Assembly: GCF_000495435.3 (NCBI RefSeq)
Contig: NZ_AXUN02000172.1
Location: forward strand, 41,946-105,945
Source: Youngiibacter fragilis 232.1
GTDB taxonomy: Bacteria > Bacillota > Clostridia > Clostridiales > Clostridiaceae
DNA length: 64,000 nucleotides
Direction: 5' to 3'
Shown here: positions 54,038-63,168 of the stretch, one piece after another
Layout of the letters: each line of letters begins with the position of its first letter
Numbering within the stretch: the first letter of the stretch is position 1
Notes under the pieces: generated by a model
The model's input: only the letters and a program-made list of their open reading frames with translations
Database searches by the model: none
Told to the model about the DNA's origin: nothing
Program-made: the position numbers and the translations under genes

Positions 54038-55125
54038 ATGCAGCAGGCAGAAGGTTAGGCAATACGATAGATGCCATGAAGGGAAAGCGGCTCACCCAGA
54101 TCATAGTTTCCGACCCCTCCTCGATACTTTACCTGACAGGCAAGGATATCCATCCAGGAGAAAGGCTGCTGGCTCTTCTATTGAGGGAAGAGGGAATCCC
54201 TGTCCTGTTCATAAACGAGCTGTTTCCGACAGAGGAGGCAGAAGGGCTTGAAATCGTCTGGCTGAAGGACACTTCAGATGGGATAGGGATCATGGCGGAA
54301 TACATCGTTCCTAATAAGCCTGTCGGAATAGACAAGACATGGCCTTCGGGATTCCTTATAAGCCTCATGGAAAAGACAGGTTCCCGCGATTTCGTGAACT
54401 CCTCCCCAATCGTAGACAGGATAAGGGCCATCAAGGACGAGGAAGAGACACGCCTCATGGAAGAGGCCTCCAGGCTAAACGACAAAGCCATGGAGATGCT
54501 TGTCGGATCCATAGGAGAAAGCCATACTGAAAAGGACCTGGCAAGGCTGCTCTCTGAGATCTATGAGGAGCTTGGCACGGAAGGGTTCTCCTTCGAGCCC
54601 ATAATAGCCTTCGGGCCTAACGGGGCTGACCCTCACCACAGCAATGGGAGTGCACTTCTCAAGGCTGGAGATTCAATAATAATAGACATAGGCTGCAGGA
54701 AGGATGGATACTGCGCAGACATGACGAGGACAGTATTCTGGAAGGAGATCCCTGAAAGGTCAAGGGAAGTCTATGAGACTGTTCTTGAGGCGAACATAAG
54801 GGCAATTGATATGGTCAGGCCCGGAGTCAGGTTCTGCGATGTGGACCAGGCTGCGAGAGGCTTCATAGAGGAAAAGGGCTTCGGCAGGTATTTCACCCAC
54901 AGGACGGGCCACTCGATCGGTCTCGATGTGCACGAGGCAGGTGACGTATCATCAGCCAATACCTCGATCCTGGAACCTGGCATGGTATTCTCAGTTGAAC
55001 CGGGAATTTACCTTCAGGGTGACGTTGGTGTCAGGATCGAGGACCTTGTGCTTGTAACAGAGGATGGGCATAAGGTGATTAATTCATACACGAAGGAAAT
55101 CATGGTCATCGGGACAGAAGTTTAG
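54034..55125 (+). CDS. Xaa-Pro peptidase (M24), short form
   Basis: A 363-residue M24 peptidase. The start is a TTG at 54034 overlapping the pepA stop (TTGA); an ATG at 54076 would cut into the first helix seen in homologues. Metal ligands: IDIGCRKDGYCADMTRT (two Asp), HRTGHSIGLDVHE (His), SVEPGIYL (Glu), GVRIEDLVL (Glu). Probably completes peptide degradation with PepA. Confidence 0.93.
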   Translation: MNAAGRRLGNTIDAMKGKRLTQIIVSDPSSILYLTGKDIHPGERLLALLLREEGIPVLFINELFPTEEAEGLEIVWLKDTSDGIGIMAEYIVPNKPVGIDKTWPSGFLISLMEKTGSRDFVNSSPIVDRIRAIKDEEETRLMEEASRLNDKAMEMLVGSIGESHTEKDLARLLSEIYEELGTEGFSFEPIIAFGPNGADPHHSNGSALLKAGDSIIIDIGCRKDGYCADMTRTVFWKEIPERSREVYETVLEANIRAIDMVRPGVRFCDVDQAARGFIEEKGFGRYFTHRTGHSIGLDVHEAGDVSSANTSILEPGMVFSVEPGIYLQGDVGVRIEDLVLVTEDGHKVINSYTKEIMVIGTEV

Positions 55126-55185
55126 CGGCTGCATCACAGATGAAGTTTTATGCACATTAAAATGATGAATATTGACATGAGAAAT

Positions 55186-55215
55186 GAGGCGCGCTCCGGA
55201 TCCGGAGCGCGCCTC
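55186..55215. terminator. 30-bp perfect GC-rich palindrome between convergent genes
   Basis: 15-bp arms (GAGGCGCGCTCCGGA and its complement) pair perfectly. The T tract is poor, but position between convergent genes supports a bidirectional terminator. Confidence 0.7.
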
Positions 55216-55270
55216 GACTATTCTTATTCAATGTTCTTGGTAATGGGGCATGAGTAAAGTTCTGTCTTGT

Positions 55271-56656
55271 CTAGAAGTCAGAGCTCTTCGGTGTCCTCGG
55301 GAACGGGATAACGTCCCTGATGTTAGTCATGCCTGTGATATACATGATGAGCCTCTCGAAGCCGAGACCGAAACCGGCATGCTTTGCACCACCGTATTTC
55401 CTGAGCTCAAGGTACCACCAGTAGTCCTCTTCGTTTAATCCAAGCTTTTCCATCCTGTCAAGAAGCACGTCAAGCCTTTCTTCCCTCTGGCTTCCGCCAA
55501 TTATCTCCCCGACTCCGGGGACCAGGCAGTCCATTGCAGCGACTGTCTTGCCGTCATCGTTAAGCCTCATGTAGAATGCCTTTATCTCCTTGGGATAGTC
55601 AGTTACGAATACCGGCATGTTGAAGATCTCTTCTGTAAGGTATCTCTCATGCTCCGTCTGGAGGTCAGTTCCCCACTCGACCTTGTAGTCGAATTCCTTC
55701 CCGGATTTCAGGAGGAGCTCTACCGCTTCAGTGTAGGTAACCTTCTTGAACTCAGAATCCACAAGGAAATTGAGTCTTTCAAGGAGGGTCTTGTCGATGA
55801 AGCTGTTGAAGAACTGCATCTCTTCAGGTGCGTTTTCAAGTATGTACCTTATGACATACTTCAGCATGTCCTCAGCGAGCTGCATGTTGTCTGAGAGCTC
55901 AGCAAAGGCAATTTCAGGCTCTATCATCCAGAATTCTGCAGCATGCCTTGCGGTGTTTGAGTTCTCAGCCCTGAAGGTAGGTCCGAAGGTGTAGATGTTC
56001 CTGAATGCGAGGGCATAAGCCTCACCATTGAGCTGCCCTGATACTGTAAGGTTGGAGGACTTTCCGAAGAAATCCTTCGAATAGTCGATCTTACCGTCTT
56101 CAGTAAGAGGAGGATTCATGGGGTCAAGGGTTGATACCCTGAACATTTCCCCCGCACCTTCAGCATCACTTCCTGTTATTATCGGAGTGTGCACATATAC
56201 AAAGCCTCTTTCCTGGAAGAACTTGTGGATCGCGAAGGCAGCCATGCTCCTTACCCTGAATACCGCTGAGTATGTGTTGCCCCTCGGTCTCAGGTGGGCT
56301 ATGGTCCTCAGGTACTCGAAGGTATGCCTCTTTTTCTGCAGGGGATAATCAGCGCTTGATTCACCCTCGAGGATTATCTCCTTAGCCTTCAGCTCGAATG
56401 GCTGCTTTGCCTCCGGAGTCAGCACGAAGTCACCCTTAATGGTGATTGCCGTGCTTATATGGTATTTTGAGACATCTGAAAAATTTGGAAGGGTATCATC
56501 GAAGACCACCTGAAGATTCTTGAAGAAAGTACCGTCGTTCAGCTCGATGAACCCGAATGACTTGGAGACCCTTGAAGTCCTTATCCATCCGCTGACTTGA
56601 ACTTCCTTGCCCGCAAAGTCGTCAGGCTTCGTATAAAGCTCTTTTACATATGGCAT
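55271..56656 (-). CDS. asnS: Asparaginyl-tRNA synthetase
   Basis: A 461-residue class IIb synthetase. The N-terminal OB anticodon-binding domain ([12 protein letters not shown]) precedes motif 2 ([21 protein letters not shown]) and motif 3 ([15 protein letters not shown]). The AsnRS-type spacing and lack of a GAD insertion separate it from AspRS. AGGAGG precedes the ATG. Confidence 0.95.
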   Translation of the reverse strand: MPYVKELYTKPDDFAGKEVQVSGWIRTSRVSKSFGFIELNDGTFFKNLQVVFDDTLPNFSDVSKYHISTAITIKGDFVLTPEAKQPFELKAKEIILEGESSADYPLQKKRHTFEYLRTIAHLRPRGNTYSAVFRVRSMAAFAIHKFFQERGFVYVHTPIITGSDAEGAGEMFRVSTLDPMNPPLTEDGKIDYSKDFFGKSSNLTVSGQLNGEAYALAFRNIYTFGPTFRAENSNTARHAAEFWMIEPEIAFAELSDNMQLAEDMLKYVIRYILENAPEEMQFFNSFIDKTLLERLNFLVDSEFKKVTYTEAVELLLKSGKEFDYKVEWGTDLQTEHERYLTEEIFNMPVFVTDYPKEIKAFYMRLNDDGKTVAAMDCLVPGVGEIIGGSQREERLDVLLDRMEKLGLNEEDYWWYLELRKYGGAKHAGFGLGFERLIMYITGMTNIRDVIPFPRTPKSSDF

Positions 56657-56696
56657 ATTCGTTCCTCCTGATTATCGTAATATTTACATTAAAAGA

Positions 56697-56722
56697 GCTT
56701 CCGTCCCGAGGGGACTAGAAGC
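56697..56722 (-). promoter_or_regulatory. Hairpin in the asnS leader
   Basis: Minus strand: GCTTC-TA-GTCCC pairs with GGGAC-GG-AAGC, followed by TCTTTTA. It may be the terminator of the upstream ABC/DUF2500 unit or an attenuator; no T-box motif is present. Confidence 0.45.
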
Positions 56723-56788
56723 CCGGAACATTCTTTTGCTCCATGTATGTCAATTGCACATACATTTTAACCCATAAGGGTGATTTCT

Positions 56789-57205
56789 TCAAGTGGTTGA
56801 GGGATTTTGGGTTTCGGGCAGGTCCCGCTGGAATCCCAGGTACCTTGTACCCTGGAAGGCCAGTATGCCCTCGTCACCTTCCACAAGATATCCGAATACA
56901 TTCCCGGCCACATGGAATTCCTGCCTTATTCCTGACATGAGCTCGAAGGTGGCGTAATATGTGGTGCTTGTGCTTGATGAAGGAGTATTCTGGTTAGCGT
57001 GGTGATGATGGGAAACATTTGTCCTTTTTGCTACGACCCGCGCCCTTTCCTCAAGCCTTGGAGAGTTGTTGTTCCTTGACCACTCTCCTATACCTCTTAT
57101 GATGCTCAGGATAAGCATTGAACCTATGAAAAGGAACCCAAGTGCCACTATGAATGGTATTATTCTGAAGAATCCAAAGTCTGAATCAAATAGAGAAGCG
57201 TGCAT
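56789..57205 (-). CDS. DUF2500-domain membrane protein
   Basis: A 138-residue protein with one N-terminal membrane helix (FRIIPFIVALGFLFIGSMLIL), a low-complexity His/Asn/Ser linker and a C-terminal beta domain matching DUF2500 (YYATFELMSG, FHVAGNVFGYLVEGDEGILAFQGTRYLGF). Function unknown. It follows the ABC exporter genes by 9 bp and may be co-transcribed with them. Confidence 0.85.
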   Translation of the reverse strand: MHASLFDSDFGFFRIIPFIVALGFLFIGSMLILSIIRGIGEWSRNNNSPRLEERARVVAKRTNVSHHHHANQNTPSSSTSTTYYATFELMSGIRQEFHVAGNVFGYLVEGDEGILAFQGTRYLGFQRDLPETQNPSTT

Positions 57206-57214
57206 TTTTACCTC

Positions 57215-59002
57215 CTATGCGCCTTCGCTCAAGAATCTGTACTGTGACATGTACAGGCTGTAGTAATCACCCTTCATTGACAGCAGCTCCTCGTGGGTGC
57301 CGCTTTCGGTTATGACTCCACCGTTAATTACCATTATCCTGTCGCAGTCCCTTATGGTTGAAAGCCTGTGGGCTATGACGAACGAGGTCCTGTTCTTCAG
57401 GAGCTTCCTTATTCCATCCTGTACAAGCCTTTCAGTCTGGGTGTCGATATTCGAGGTTGCTTCATCAAGGATAAGGATCCTCGGATCCGCAAGCAGCGCC
57501 CTGGCAAAGGATATCAGCTGCCTCTGCCCGACTGACAGCCTTGAGCCTCTTTCCCTTATCTCCGTATCATATCCGTTCTCGAGCCTCATTATGAAGTCAT
57601 GTGCGTTTACAGCCCTTGCTGCTTTCTCGATCTCCTCATCTGTTGCATCAAGCTTTCCGTATCGTATGTTTTCCCTGATGGTAGCAGCAAACAGGAAGGT
57701 ATCCTGAAGCATTATCCCCATCTGGCTCCTAAGTGATTCAAGGGTCACTGTCCTTATGTCTGTTCCGTCGATCAGCACTTCCCCTCTGTCGGTATCATAG
57801 AACCTTGAAAGGAGGTTGACTATGGTGGTCTTGCCTGCACCGGTCTCACCTACAAGGGCTATCGATTCTCCTTCCTCCACCTTGAAGGATATGTCCGTAA
57901 GCACGGGGATTCCATCCTCATAGCTGAAGTCAACATTCCTGAACTCGACGCTGCCTTGTATCCTATCCATTTCCAGGGCTTTGTCGGACGATTCGATGTC
58001 CGGATTGATATCAAGTATCTCAAAGATCCTTTCTGCTGAGGCAAAATTGGTTATCAGGGTATTGTAGAAGTTGGAGATGTTAAGAACCGGTCTCCAGAAC
58101 ATGCTGACGTACATGGTAAATGCAATGAGGGTACCAAGCGATATGTCTCCTGCAAACACAAGGTTCACTCCGACGAAATAAACGACGCAGGATCCTATGC
58201 CCCATGAAGATTCGACGAGGGGCCAGAAGAAGTCGTTGAGGAATATGGCGCTCATGAAGCTTTTCATCATCTCGGTGACCATGGAATCATGTGTCTTCCT
58301 GCTGTCGTCCTCGGTAGCAAAGCCCTGTATTACCCTTACTCCTGCAAAGCTTTCATGGGTGAAGGCGTTGAGGTTGCTTCGCTTGCTCCTGAAATCCTGC
58401 CATCTCGGCCTTGCCTTAGCCTCGACCATGAACATTGCTCCTCCAAGAAGCGGCATTACTGCCATGGTAGCCAGGGCAAGCTTGTAATTCAGTATGAACA
58501 TCATCACAGTAACCATCATGAGCTGCAGTATATGAGGAAGAAAGCTTGTCACCGAATTGGAGAACAGCGTCTGAAGTGCATTGACATCTCCAACGACTCT
58601 CGCAAGTATCTTTCCTACAGGTCTGGAGTCGAAGAATGAGAACGATAGTTTCTGGATGTGGGCATAGAGGTCTTCCCTCATGCTTAATACGATCTTGTTG
58701 CTCACGATACCCATCTTGTATATCCTTGTGCGGGATGCTGCCATGGCGGCTACGTTAAGGGCCGCCATTACTGAAGCAACAATCGCAAGGCCATTCATAT
58801 CCTCATTCCTTATATACACATCTATTGCCTGCCTTGTGAAGTAGGGGTTGATAAGGCCCACGACCATTACAAGTACCATCAGGATGAGGACAATCATGAC
58901 CTCTGACCTGTAGGGAACCATGTAGGTGAACAGCCTCAAAATAAGCTCGCGTTTTCCGGTGACCGTGAATTTCTCGTCCTGCTTTACGGTATTCTTAGCC
59001 AT
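57215..59002 (-). CDS. ABC exporter half-transporter, consensus-site subunit
   Basis: A 595-residue protein with six membrane helices fused to an ABC domain: Walker A GETGAGKTT, signature LSVGQ (altered from LSGGQ), Walker B ILDEATS with the catalytic Glu. It pairs with the gene at 59002-60759, whose stop overlaps its start. The altered signature faces the partner's altered Walker B. Multidrug-type heterodimeric exporter; substrate unknown. Confidence 0.93.
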   Translation of the reverse strand: MAKNTVKQDEKFTVTGKRELILRLFTYMVPYRSEVMIVLILMVLVMVVGLINPYFTRQAIDVYIRNEDMNGLAIVASVMAALNVAAMAASRTRIYKMGIVSNKIVLSMREDLYAHIQKLSFSFFDSRPVGKILARVVGDVNALQTLFSNSVTSFLPHILQLMMVTVMMFILNYKLALATMAVMPLLGGAMFMVEAKARPRWQDFRSKRSNLNAFTHESFAGVRVIQGFATEDDSRKTHDSMVTEMMKSFMSAIFLNDFFWPLVESSWGIGSCVVYFVGVNLVFAGDISLGTLIAFTMYVSMFWRPVLNISNFYNTLITNFASAERIFEILDINPDIESSDKALEMDRIQGSVEFRNVDFSYEDGIPVLTDISFKVEEGESIALVGETGAGKTTIVNLLSRFYDTDRGEVLIDGTDIRTVTLESLRSQMGIMLQDTFLFAATIRENIRYGKLDATDEEIEKAARAVNAHDFIMRLENGYDTEIRERGSRLSVGQRQLISFARALLADPRILILDEATSNIDTQTERLVQDGIRKLLKNRTSFVIAHRLSTIRDCDRIMVINGGVITESGTHEELLSMKGDYYSLYMSQYRFLSEGA

Positions 59003-60759
59003 TATGCTCCCTCCTTCAGGGAGTCAAAATCCTTGAACTGCTCCCGGTATACTTCGTAGTAGGCCCCGCCTCGAGCAACAAGCTCCTCGTGGGTTCCGCG
59101 CTCGATTATCCTTCCATCCTCCATCATGAGTATCAGGTCGGCGTTCTTCACTGCGGATATCCTGTGGGCGATTATGAACAGCGTGCTCTTAGACGGAAGA
59201 TGCTTCAGATTCCTGAGCAGCCTGTATTCCGTATCCATATCAAGTGCGCTGGTGGCGTCATCGAGTACCATTATCGGTGACCTTCTTATTATCGCCCTGG
59301 CGATTGCGATCCTCTGCTTCTGTCCGCCTGAAAGGCCAACGCCTCTTTCGCCTATAATAGTTGCAGCACCGTCCGAAAGCTCTCCAACGAAGTCAGCGCA
59401 TGCCAGTTCAAGGGCTTCAGAGACTTCGGCGTCTGTCGCATCCCTTCGCCCAAGCCGTACATTGTTCTCAATGGTGTCTGAGAAGAGGAAGGTGTCCTGA
59501 GGAACTACCGACATGCTTCTTCTGAGTGATTCAAGGGTTATTTCCCTCACTGGAATGTCATCCACAAAAAGGTCTCCTGACTGGAACTCATAGTATCTTC
59601 CAATTAATCCGGTGAGAGAGGATTTTCCTGACCCGGTGGTTCCCATTATCGCCACTGTGCTGCCTGCACTTGCCATAAAGGATATGTCCTCAAGAACATT
59701 TTCCCCTCCGTAGGAGAAGGAGAGGTCCCTGAATTCTACCTTTCCACTGATTGCCAGGTCTTTTGCGATATCGGAGTCGCTTATCGACGGCTCTTCTGCG
59801 AATATCTTCTCAAGCTTTCCAAGGGATGACTTGTTCTGGGAAGCCAGGTTTATAAGCCAGCCCATGTCCCTTAACGGCCATATGAGGTTCCAGATGTAGG
59901 TGGAGAATGCGACAAGGGTTCCAAGAGTCATCTCCCCTGTAGTCACGAAGTAACCTCCGAAGGCAACCATTGCGACTACCGCAAGGTTCGTAAGAAGCTC
60001 AATGGGAGGGAAGTAGTCAGACATGATCTTTGTCTGCCTGCTGTTAAGCTCGAAGTTCTTCCTGTTCATCTCGAAGAACTTCCCTATCTCATGCCTTTCC
60101 CTTGAAAAGGCCTTTACAAGCCTTACTCCGGCAATGTTCTCCTGAGCAGTCGTGTTGAGCTTTGCGATATGGTCTGAGATCTCCTCATAGCTCTTCGTGC
60201 TCCTCTTTTCAAGCTGCACGGCTATCCAGGCTATGGGAAGCATGATCGTGAGGCAGATAAGTGTAAGCTTCCAGTTGAAGTATGTGAGGAGTCCAAGTGC
60301 AAGGATGAAGTACAGGGCATCCTCGACTATGAGCCTCAGTCCGAAGGCCACTGCATTCCAGACATTTTCGACATCCTCGCTCATCCTTGACATGAGCTCT
60401 CCTGTGTTCATGGAATCGAAGTATTTGAAGCTCAGCTTCATTATGTGGCGGTATGTATCATCCTTTAACCTTATCACCACCTTGGTCGAGAAAAGGTCGA
60501 AGAGATACTCCTTTGTGTAGCCAAGGACAGCCCTTGACATGGTAACACCGAACAGCCCGGCTATGTAGGGAAGCAGTAGATTCCTCTCTCCGCCTGTGAC
60601 TACCCTGTCGATTATCGCGCGTGTTATGAGCGGATTGAAGAAGTCGAGGACAAGTGAAAGGATCATCGCCATTGAAGGGATGATCACAAGCAGCTTGTGT
60701 TTCCTGACCTCCGAGTATACTCTGTCTATTTTGAAAACCCCCCGGATGTAAAAAGTCAT
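59002..60759 (-). CDS. ABC exporter half-transporter, degenerate-site subunit
   Basis: About 585 residues: six membrane helices plus an ABC domain with Walker A GTTGSGKSS, signature LSGGQ, and Walker B VLDDATS, in which the catalytic Glu is replaced by Asp. This is the pattern of heterodimers such as BmrCD or TM287/288, with one inactive nucleotide site. The start is uncertain: ATGs lie at 60789, 60771 and 60759 and none has a good ribosome binding site. I chose 60759 because it fits the usual N-terminal length. Confidence 0.9.
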   Translation of the reverse strand: MTFYIRGVFKIDRVYSEVRKHKLLVIIPSMAMILSLVLDFFNPLITRAIIDRVVTGGERNLLLPYIAGLFGVTMSRAVLGYTKEYLFDLFSTKVVIRLKDDTYRHIMKLSFKYFDSMNTGELMSRMSEDVENVWNAVAFGLRLIVEDALYFILALGLLTYFNWKLTLICLTIMLPIAWIAVQLEKRSTKSYEEISDHIAKLNTTAQENIAGVRLVKAFSRERHEIGKFFEMNRKNFELNSRQTKIMSDYFPPIELLTNLAVVAMVAFGGYFVTTGEMTLGTLVAFSTYIWNLIWPLRDMGWLINLASQNKSSLGKLEKIFAEEPSISDSDIAKDLAISGKVEFRDLSFSYGGENVLEDISFMASAGSTVAIMGTTGSGKSSLTGLIGRYYEFQSGDLFVDDIPVREITLESLRRSMSVVPQDTFLFSDTIENNVRLGRRDATDAEVSEALELACADFVGELSDGAATIIGERGVGLSGGQKQRIAIARAIIRRSPIMVLDDATSALDMDTEYRLLRNLKHLPSKSTLFIIAHRISAVKNADLILMMEDGRIIERGTHEELVARGGAYYEVYREQFKDFDSLKEGA

Positions 60760-60777
60760 GGAATAACCCATGACTTT
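60749..60777 (-). terminator. Hairpin after murC, overlapping the ABC gene's 5' end
   Basis: Minus strand: AAAGTCATGG pairs with CCATGACTTT, then TTT. It is 33 nt after the murC stop. Confidence 0.65.
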
Positions 60778-60782
60778 ACGAT

Positions 60783-60805
60783 ACATCATATATATATATT
60801 GTCAA
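60783..60805 (-). promoter_or_regulatory. Possible promoter for the ABC exporter genes
   Basis: Minus strand: TTGACA (60800-60805), then an AT-repeat spacer of 16 bp and TATCGT (60778-60783). The start would fall in or next to the hairpin. Confidence 0.35.
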
Positions 60806-60809
60806 CCCT

Positions 60810-62201
60810 TTACATGGTTTTAAGAAGTGGCCTTATGATATCAGCTACCTTTACTGATTCGCCTGCTCCCATGGTGATTACCATGTCGCCCGGAGAAACG
60901 AAATGCATTATGCTTTCTGCTGCCTCCTTGAAGCTGTGACAGTTCACGGTCGTCACGGTACGCCTTTCCCTGATGGCATCCCCAAGCTCTTCTGATGTCA
61001 CAAGTCCGGTGTCAAGTTCCCTGGCTGCATATATGTCGAGGAGGACCAGAGTATCCACATCGTCAAATGCCTCGACGAAACCCCCAAACAGTGTCCTCGT
61101 CCTGGTATAGGTATGCGGCTGGAAAACCACATGTATCCTTCTGGAATCGGTTCTTTTTGCTGTCTCGATTGCAGCCCTTATTTCACTCGGATGATGAGCA
61201 TAATCGTCTATGACTGTGACCCCTCCCTCCGTATACAGGTGCTGGAACCTCTTGTCCACGCCGGTGAACGAGGAAAGCCCTTTTGATATGGATTCAAGCG
61301 GGATCCCTGCGGCTATTGATGCGCCTATTGCAGCAAGGGCGTTTAAGACATTGAACCTGCCGGGAACCCCCATGCTGACGGACATAAGGTATTCACCCTT
61401 AAGGGATGCGTCAAAGCTTGCCTTACCAGACTCGCTGAAGGTGATCTTTTCAGCCCTCAGGTCCCCGTTCTCGATACCGAACCTAACTACCCTTGCTTTT
61501 GCACCCTTAAGCACATAATCCATGTTGGTGTCATCTGCATTCGCTACGATCGTGCCTCCTTCAGGAATCATCGCCACATATTCCCTGAAGGTGTCAAGGA
61601 CATGCTGAAGGTCCCTGTAATAATCCAGGTGGTCTGCCTCGACGTTCAATATGATTGCGGTGAGTGCAGGAAACCTGAGGAACGAGCCCTTGTATTCGCA
61701 GGCTTCGGTAATGAACAGGTCGCTTTCCCCGATCCTGAAATTTCCTCCAATAAGAGGAAGCTGGCCACCCACAAGGATGGTCGGGTCCGAGTCGCTGTTC
61801 ATGGCAATGGATGAAAGCATGGAGGTCGTCGAGGTCTTTCCGTGGGTCCCTGATACAGAAATGGAGTTCCTGAAGTTCTTCATGAGGTGTCCCAGGAACT
61901 CGGAACGGTCAAGGGTCCGTATACCCCTTTCCCTTGCTTCCATGAGCTCCTCATTGTCATCACGAATGGCTGCGGTGTAGACGACGAGGTCCTGGTCTGT
62001 GATGTTTGACCTGAAATGGCCGATTATGACCTTAGCGCCCCTTTCCCTGAGGCTTTCGATTGTTTCAGATTCCCTGAAGTCAGAACCCGTAACCTCTATA
62101 TTGTTGCTCAGGAGTATGGCGGCAAGGCCGCTCATTGATACTCCGCCTATTCCTATGAAATGAACCTTTTTACCTTTATAGTCCCTGAAATCAAATGACA
62201 T
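60810..62201 (-). CDS. murC: UDP-N-acetylmuramate–L-alanine ligase
   Basis: About 463 residues. Mur ligase layout: N-terminal Rossmann (HFIGIGGVSMSGLA), ATP loop SVSGTHGKTSTTSM, central LNVEADHLDYY and the C-terminal domain (DDYAHHPSEI, FQPHTYTRT). It adds the first L-Ala of the peptidoglycan peptide. The start at 62201 has GGAG upstream; the frame extends to 62414 across the divergent promoter region, which is rejected. Confidence 0.96.
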   Translation of the reverse strand: MSFDFRDYKGKKVHFIGIGGVSMSGLAAILLSNNIEVTGSDFRESETIESLRERGAKVIIGHFRSNITDQDLVVYTAAIRDDNEELMEARERGIRTLDRSEFLGHLMKNFRNSISVSGTHGKTSTTSMLSSIAMNSDSDPTILVGGQLPLIGGNFRIGESDLFITEACEYKGSFLRFPALTAIILNVEADHLDYYRDLQHVLDTFREYVAMIPEGGTIVANADDTNMDYVLKGAKARVVRFGIENGDLRAEKITFSESGKASFDASLKGEYLMSVSMGVPGRFNVLNALAAIGASIAAGIPLESISKGLSSFTGVDKRFQHLYTEGGVTVIDDYAHHPSEIRAAIETAKRTDSRRIHVVFQPHTYTRTRTLFGGFVEAFDDVDTLVLLDIYAARELDTGLVTSEELGDAIRERRTVTTVNCHSFKEAAESIMHFVSPGDMVITMGAGESVKVADIIRPLLKTM

Positions 62202-62332
62202 AAAATCAGCTCCGATATTTTTCTTTTGGTATGGCTTTGGGGTGTAAAACAGTCCCCCATTTAGTATGATAATACAAAGAGGGCCAAAAAGAAACAATTT
62301 GAAGCGCAGGCCCTGAAGAGGAGTGGTCTGCA

Positions 62333-63004
62333 ATGGAAGAGAAACGGCATGCAGGCATTTTGGCAGCAAGTTTTGTGAAGGATGGAATGACAGTAGGGCT
62401 CGGGACGGGATCAACAGTCTACCATGTGATAGTGAGGCTTGGAGAAAGGGTGAAGGAAGGTTTGAGGATAAGGTGCGTTTCCACTTCGGAAGCGACGACT
62501 GAACTTGCAGAAAGCCTGGGCCTTGACCTCATACCAATGTCAGAGGTTCTAAATATCGACATGACGATTGACGGCGCTGATGAGGTGGACAGGTCCTGCA
62601 ACGGCATAAAGGGCGGAGGAGGAGCACTCCTCCATGAGAAGCTGGTAGCCGACATCTCCAGGATTGTGGTGTGGGTGGTTGACAGCAGCAAGATTGTTGA
62701 AAGGCTCGGAGCATTTCCGCTTCCTATTGAAATCGTGCCTTTCTTCCATATGCAGCTCATAAGCAAGCTTGAAGGGATGGGATTTTCACCGAGGCTCAGG
62801 ATGTCGGGCAGCTGCCCGTTCACAACTGATGAGAACAACTACATCATAGACCTCGAGACAGGCTTCATTGAAGACCCCGAAGGTCTTCACAGGAAGCTGA
62901 AACTCATGCCCGGAGTAATAGAGACTGGACTTTTCATAACGACAGCGGACATTGTCGTAGTTGGCAGCAAGGACGGGGCAAAGGTACTAAGAAACACCAG
63001 ATGA
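62333..63004 (+). CDS. rpiA: Ribose-5-phosphate isomerase A
   Basis: A 223-residue enzyme with GLGTGSTVYHVI, then TSEATTELA, the catalytic DGADEVD and KGGGGALLHEK, matching RpiA. It interconverts ribose 5-phosphate and ribulose 5-phosphate, feeding PRPP synthesis next to purR. GAAGAGGAG precedes the ATG. Divergent from murC. Confidence 0.94.
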   Translation: MEEKRHAGILAASFVKDGMTVGLGTGSTVYHVIVRLGERVKEGLRIRCVSTSEATTELAESLGLDLIPMSEVLNIDMTIDGADEVDRSCNGIKGGGGALLHEKLVADISRIVVWVVDSSKIVERLGAFPLPIEIVPFFHMQLISKLEGMGFSPRLRMSGSCPFTTDENNYIIDLETGFIEDPEGLHRKLKLMPGVIETGLFITTADIVVVGSKDGAKVLRNTR

Positions 63005-63091
63005 AGCCTTGATTTACTGTCAGGTCCCGACCATCATCACGAATGCTGATTATATCAAAGCGTTTACTTCGCCCCTATTTTCAGAATTTTA

Positions 63092-63141
63092 CGAATGATT
63101 TTTTAAAAAACGTTGCGAAACATTCGATTGTATTATAAGAT
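63092..63141 (+). promoter_or_regulatory. purR promoter with an inverted repeat
   Basis: TTGCGA (63113-63118), 17 bp, TAAGAT (63136-63141). CGAATG (63092-63097) and CATTCG (63121-63126) form an inverted repeat around the -35 box and could be weak PurBox halves. Confidence 0.4.
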
Positions 63142-63168
63142 ATATTTTGAGGAAATGGAGGCGAACTT

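Noticed and set aside
55186..55215. Insertion-sequence terminal repeat
   Set aside because: Single GC-rich palindrome between convergent genes with no transposase or partner repeat nearby.
56657..56788. T-box leader for asnS
   Set aside because: Too short and without the TGGNACC core or an AGUA stem I motif.
62202..62414. N-terminal extension of MurC by 71 residues
   Set aside because: It would cover the divergent promoter region and part of rpiA; the start at 62201 matches the family N terminus.
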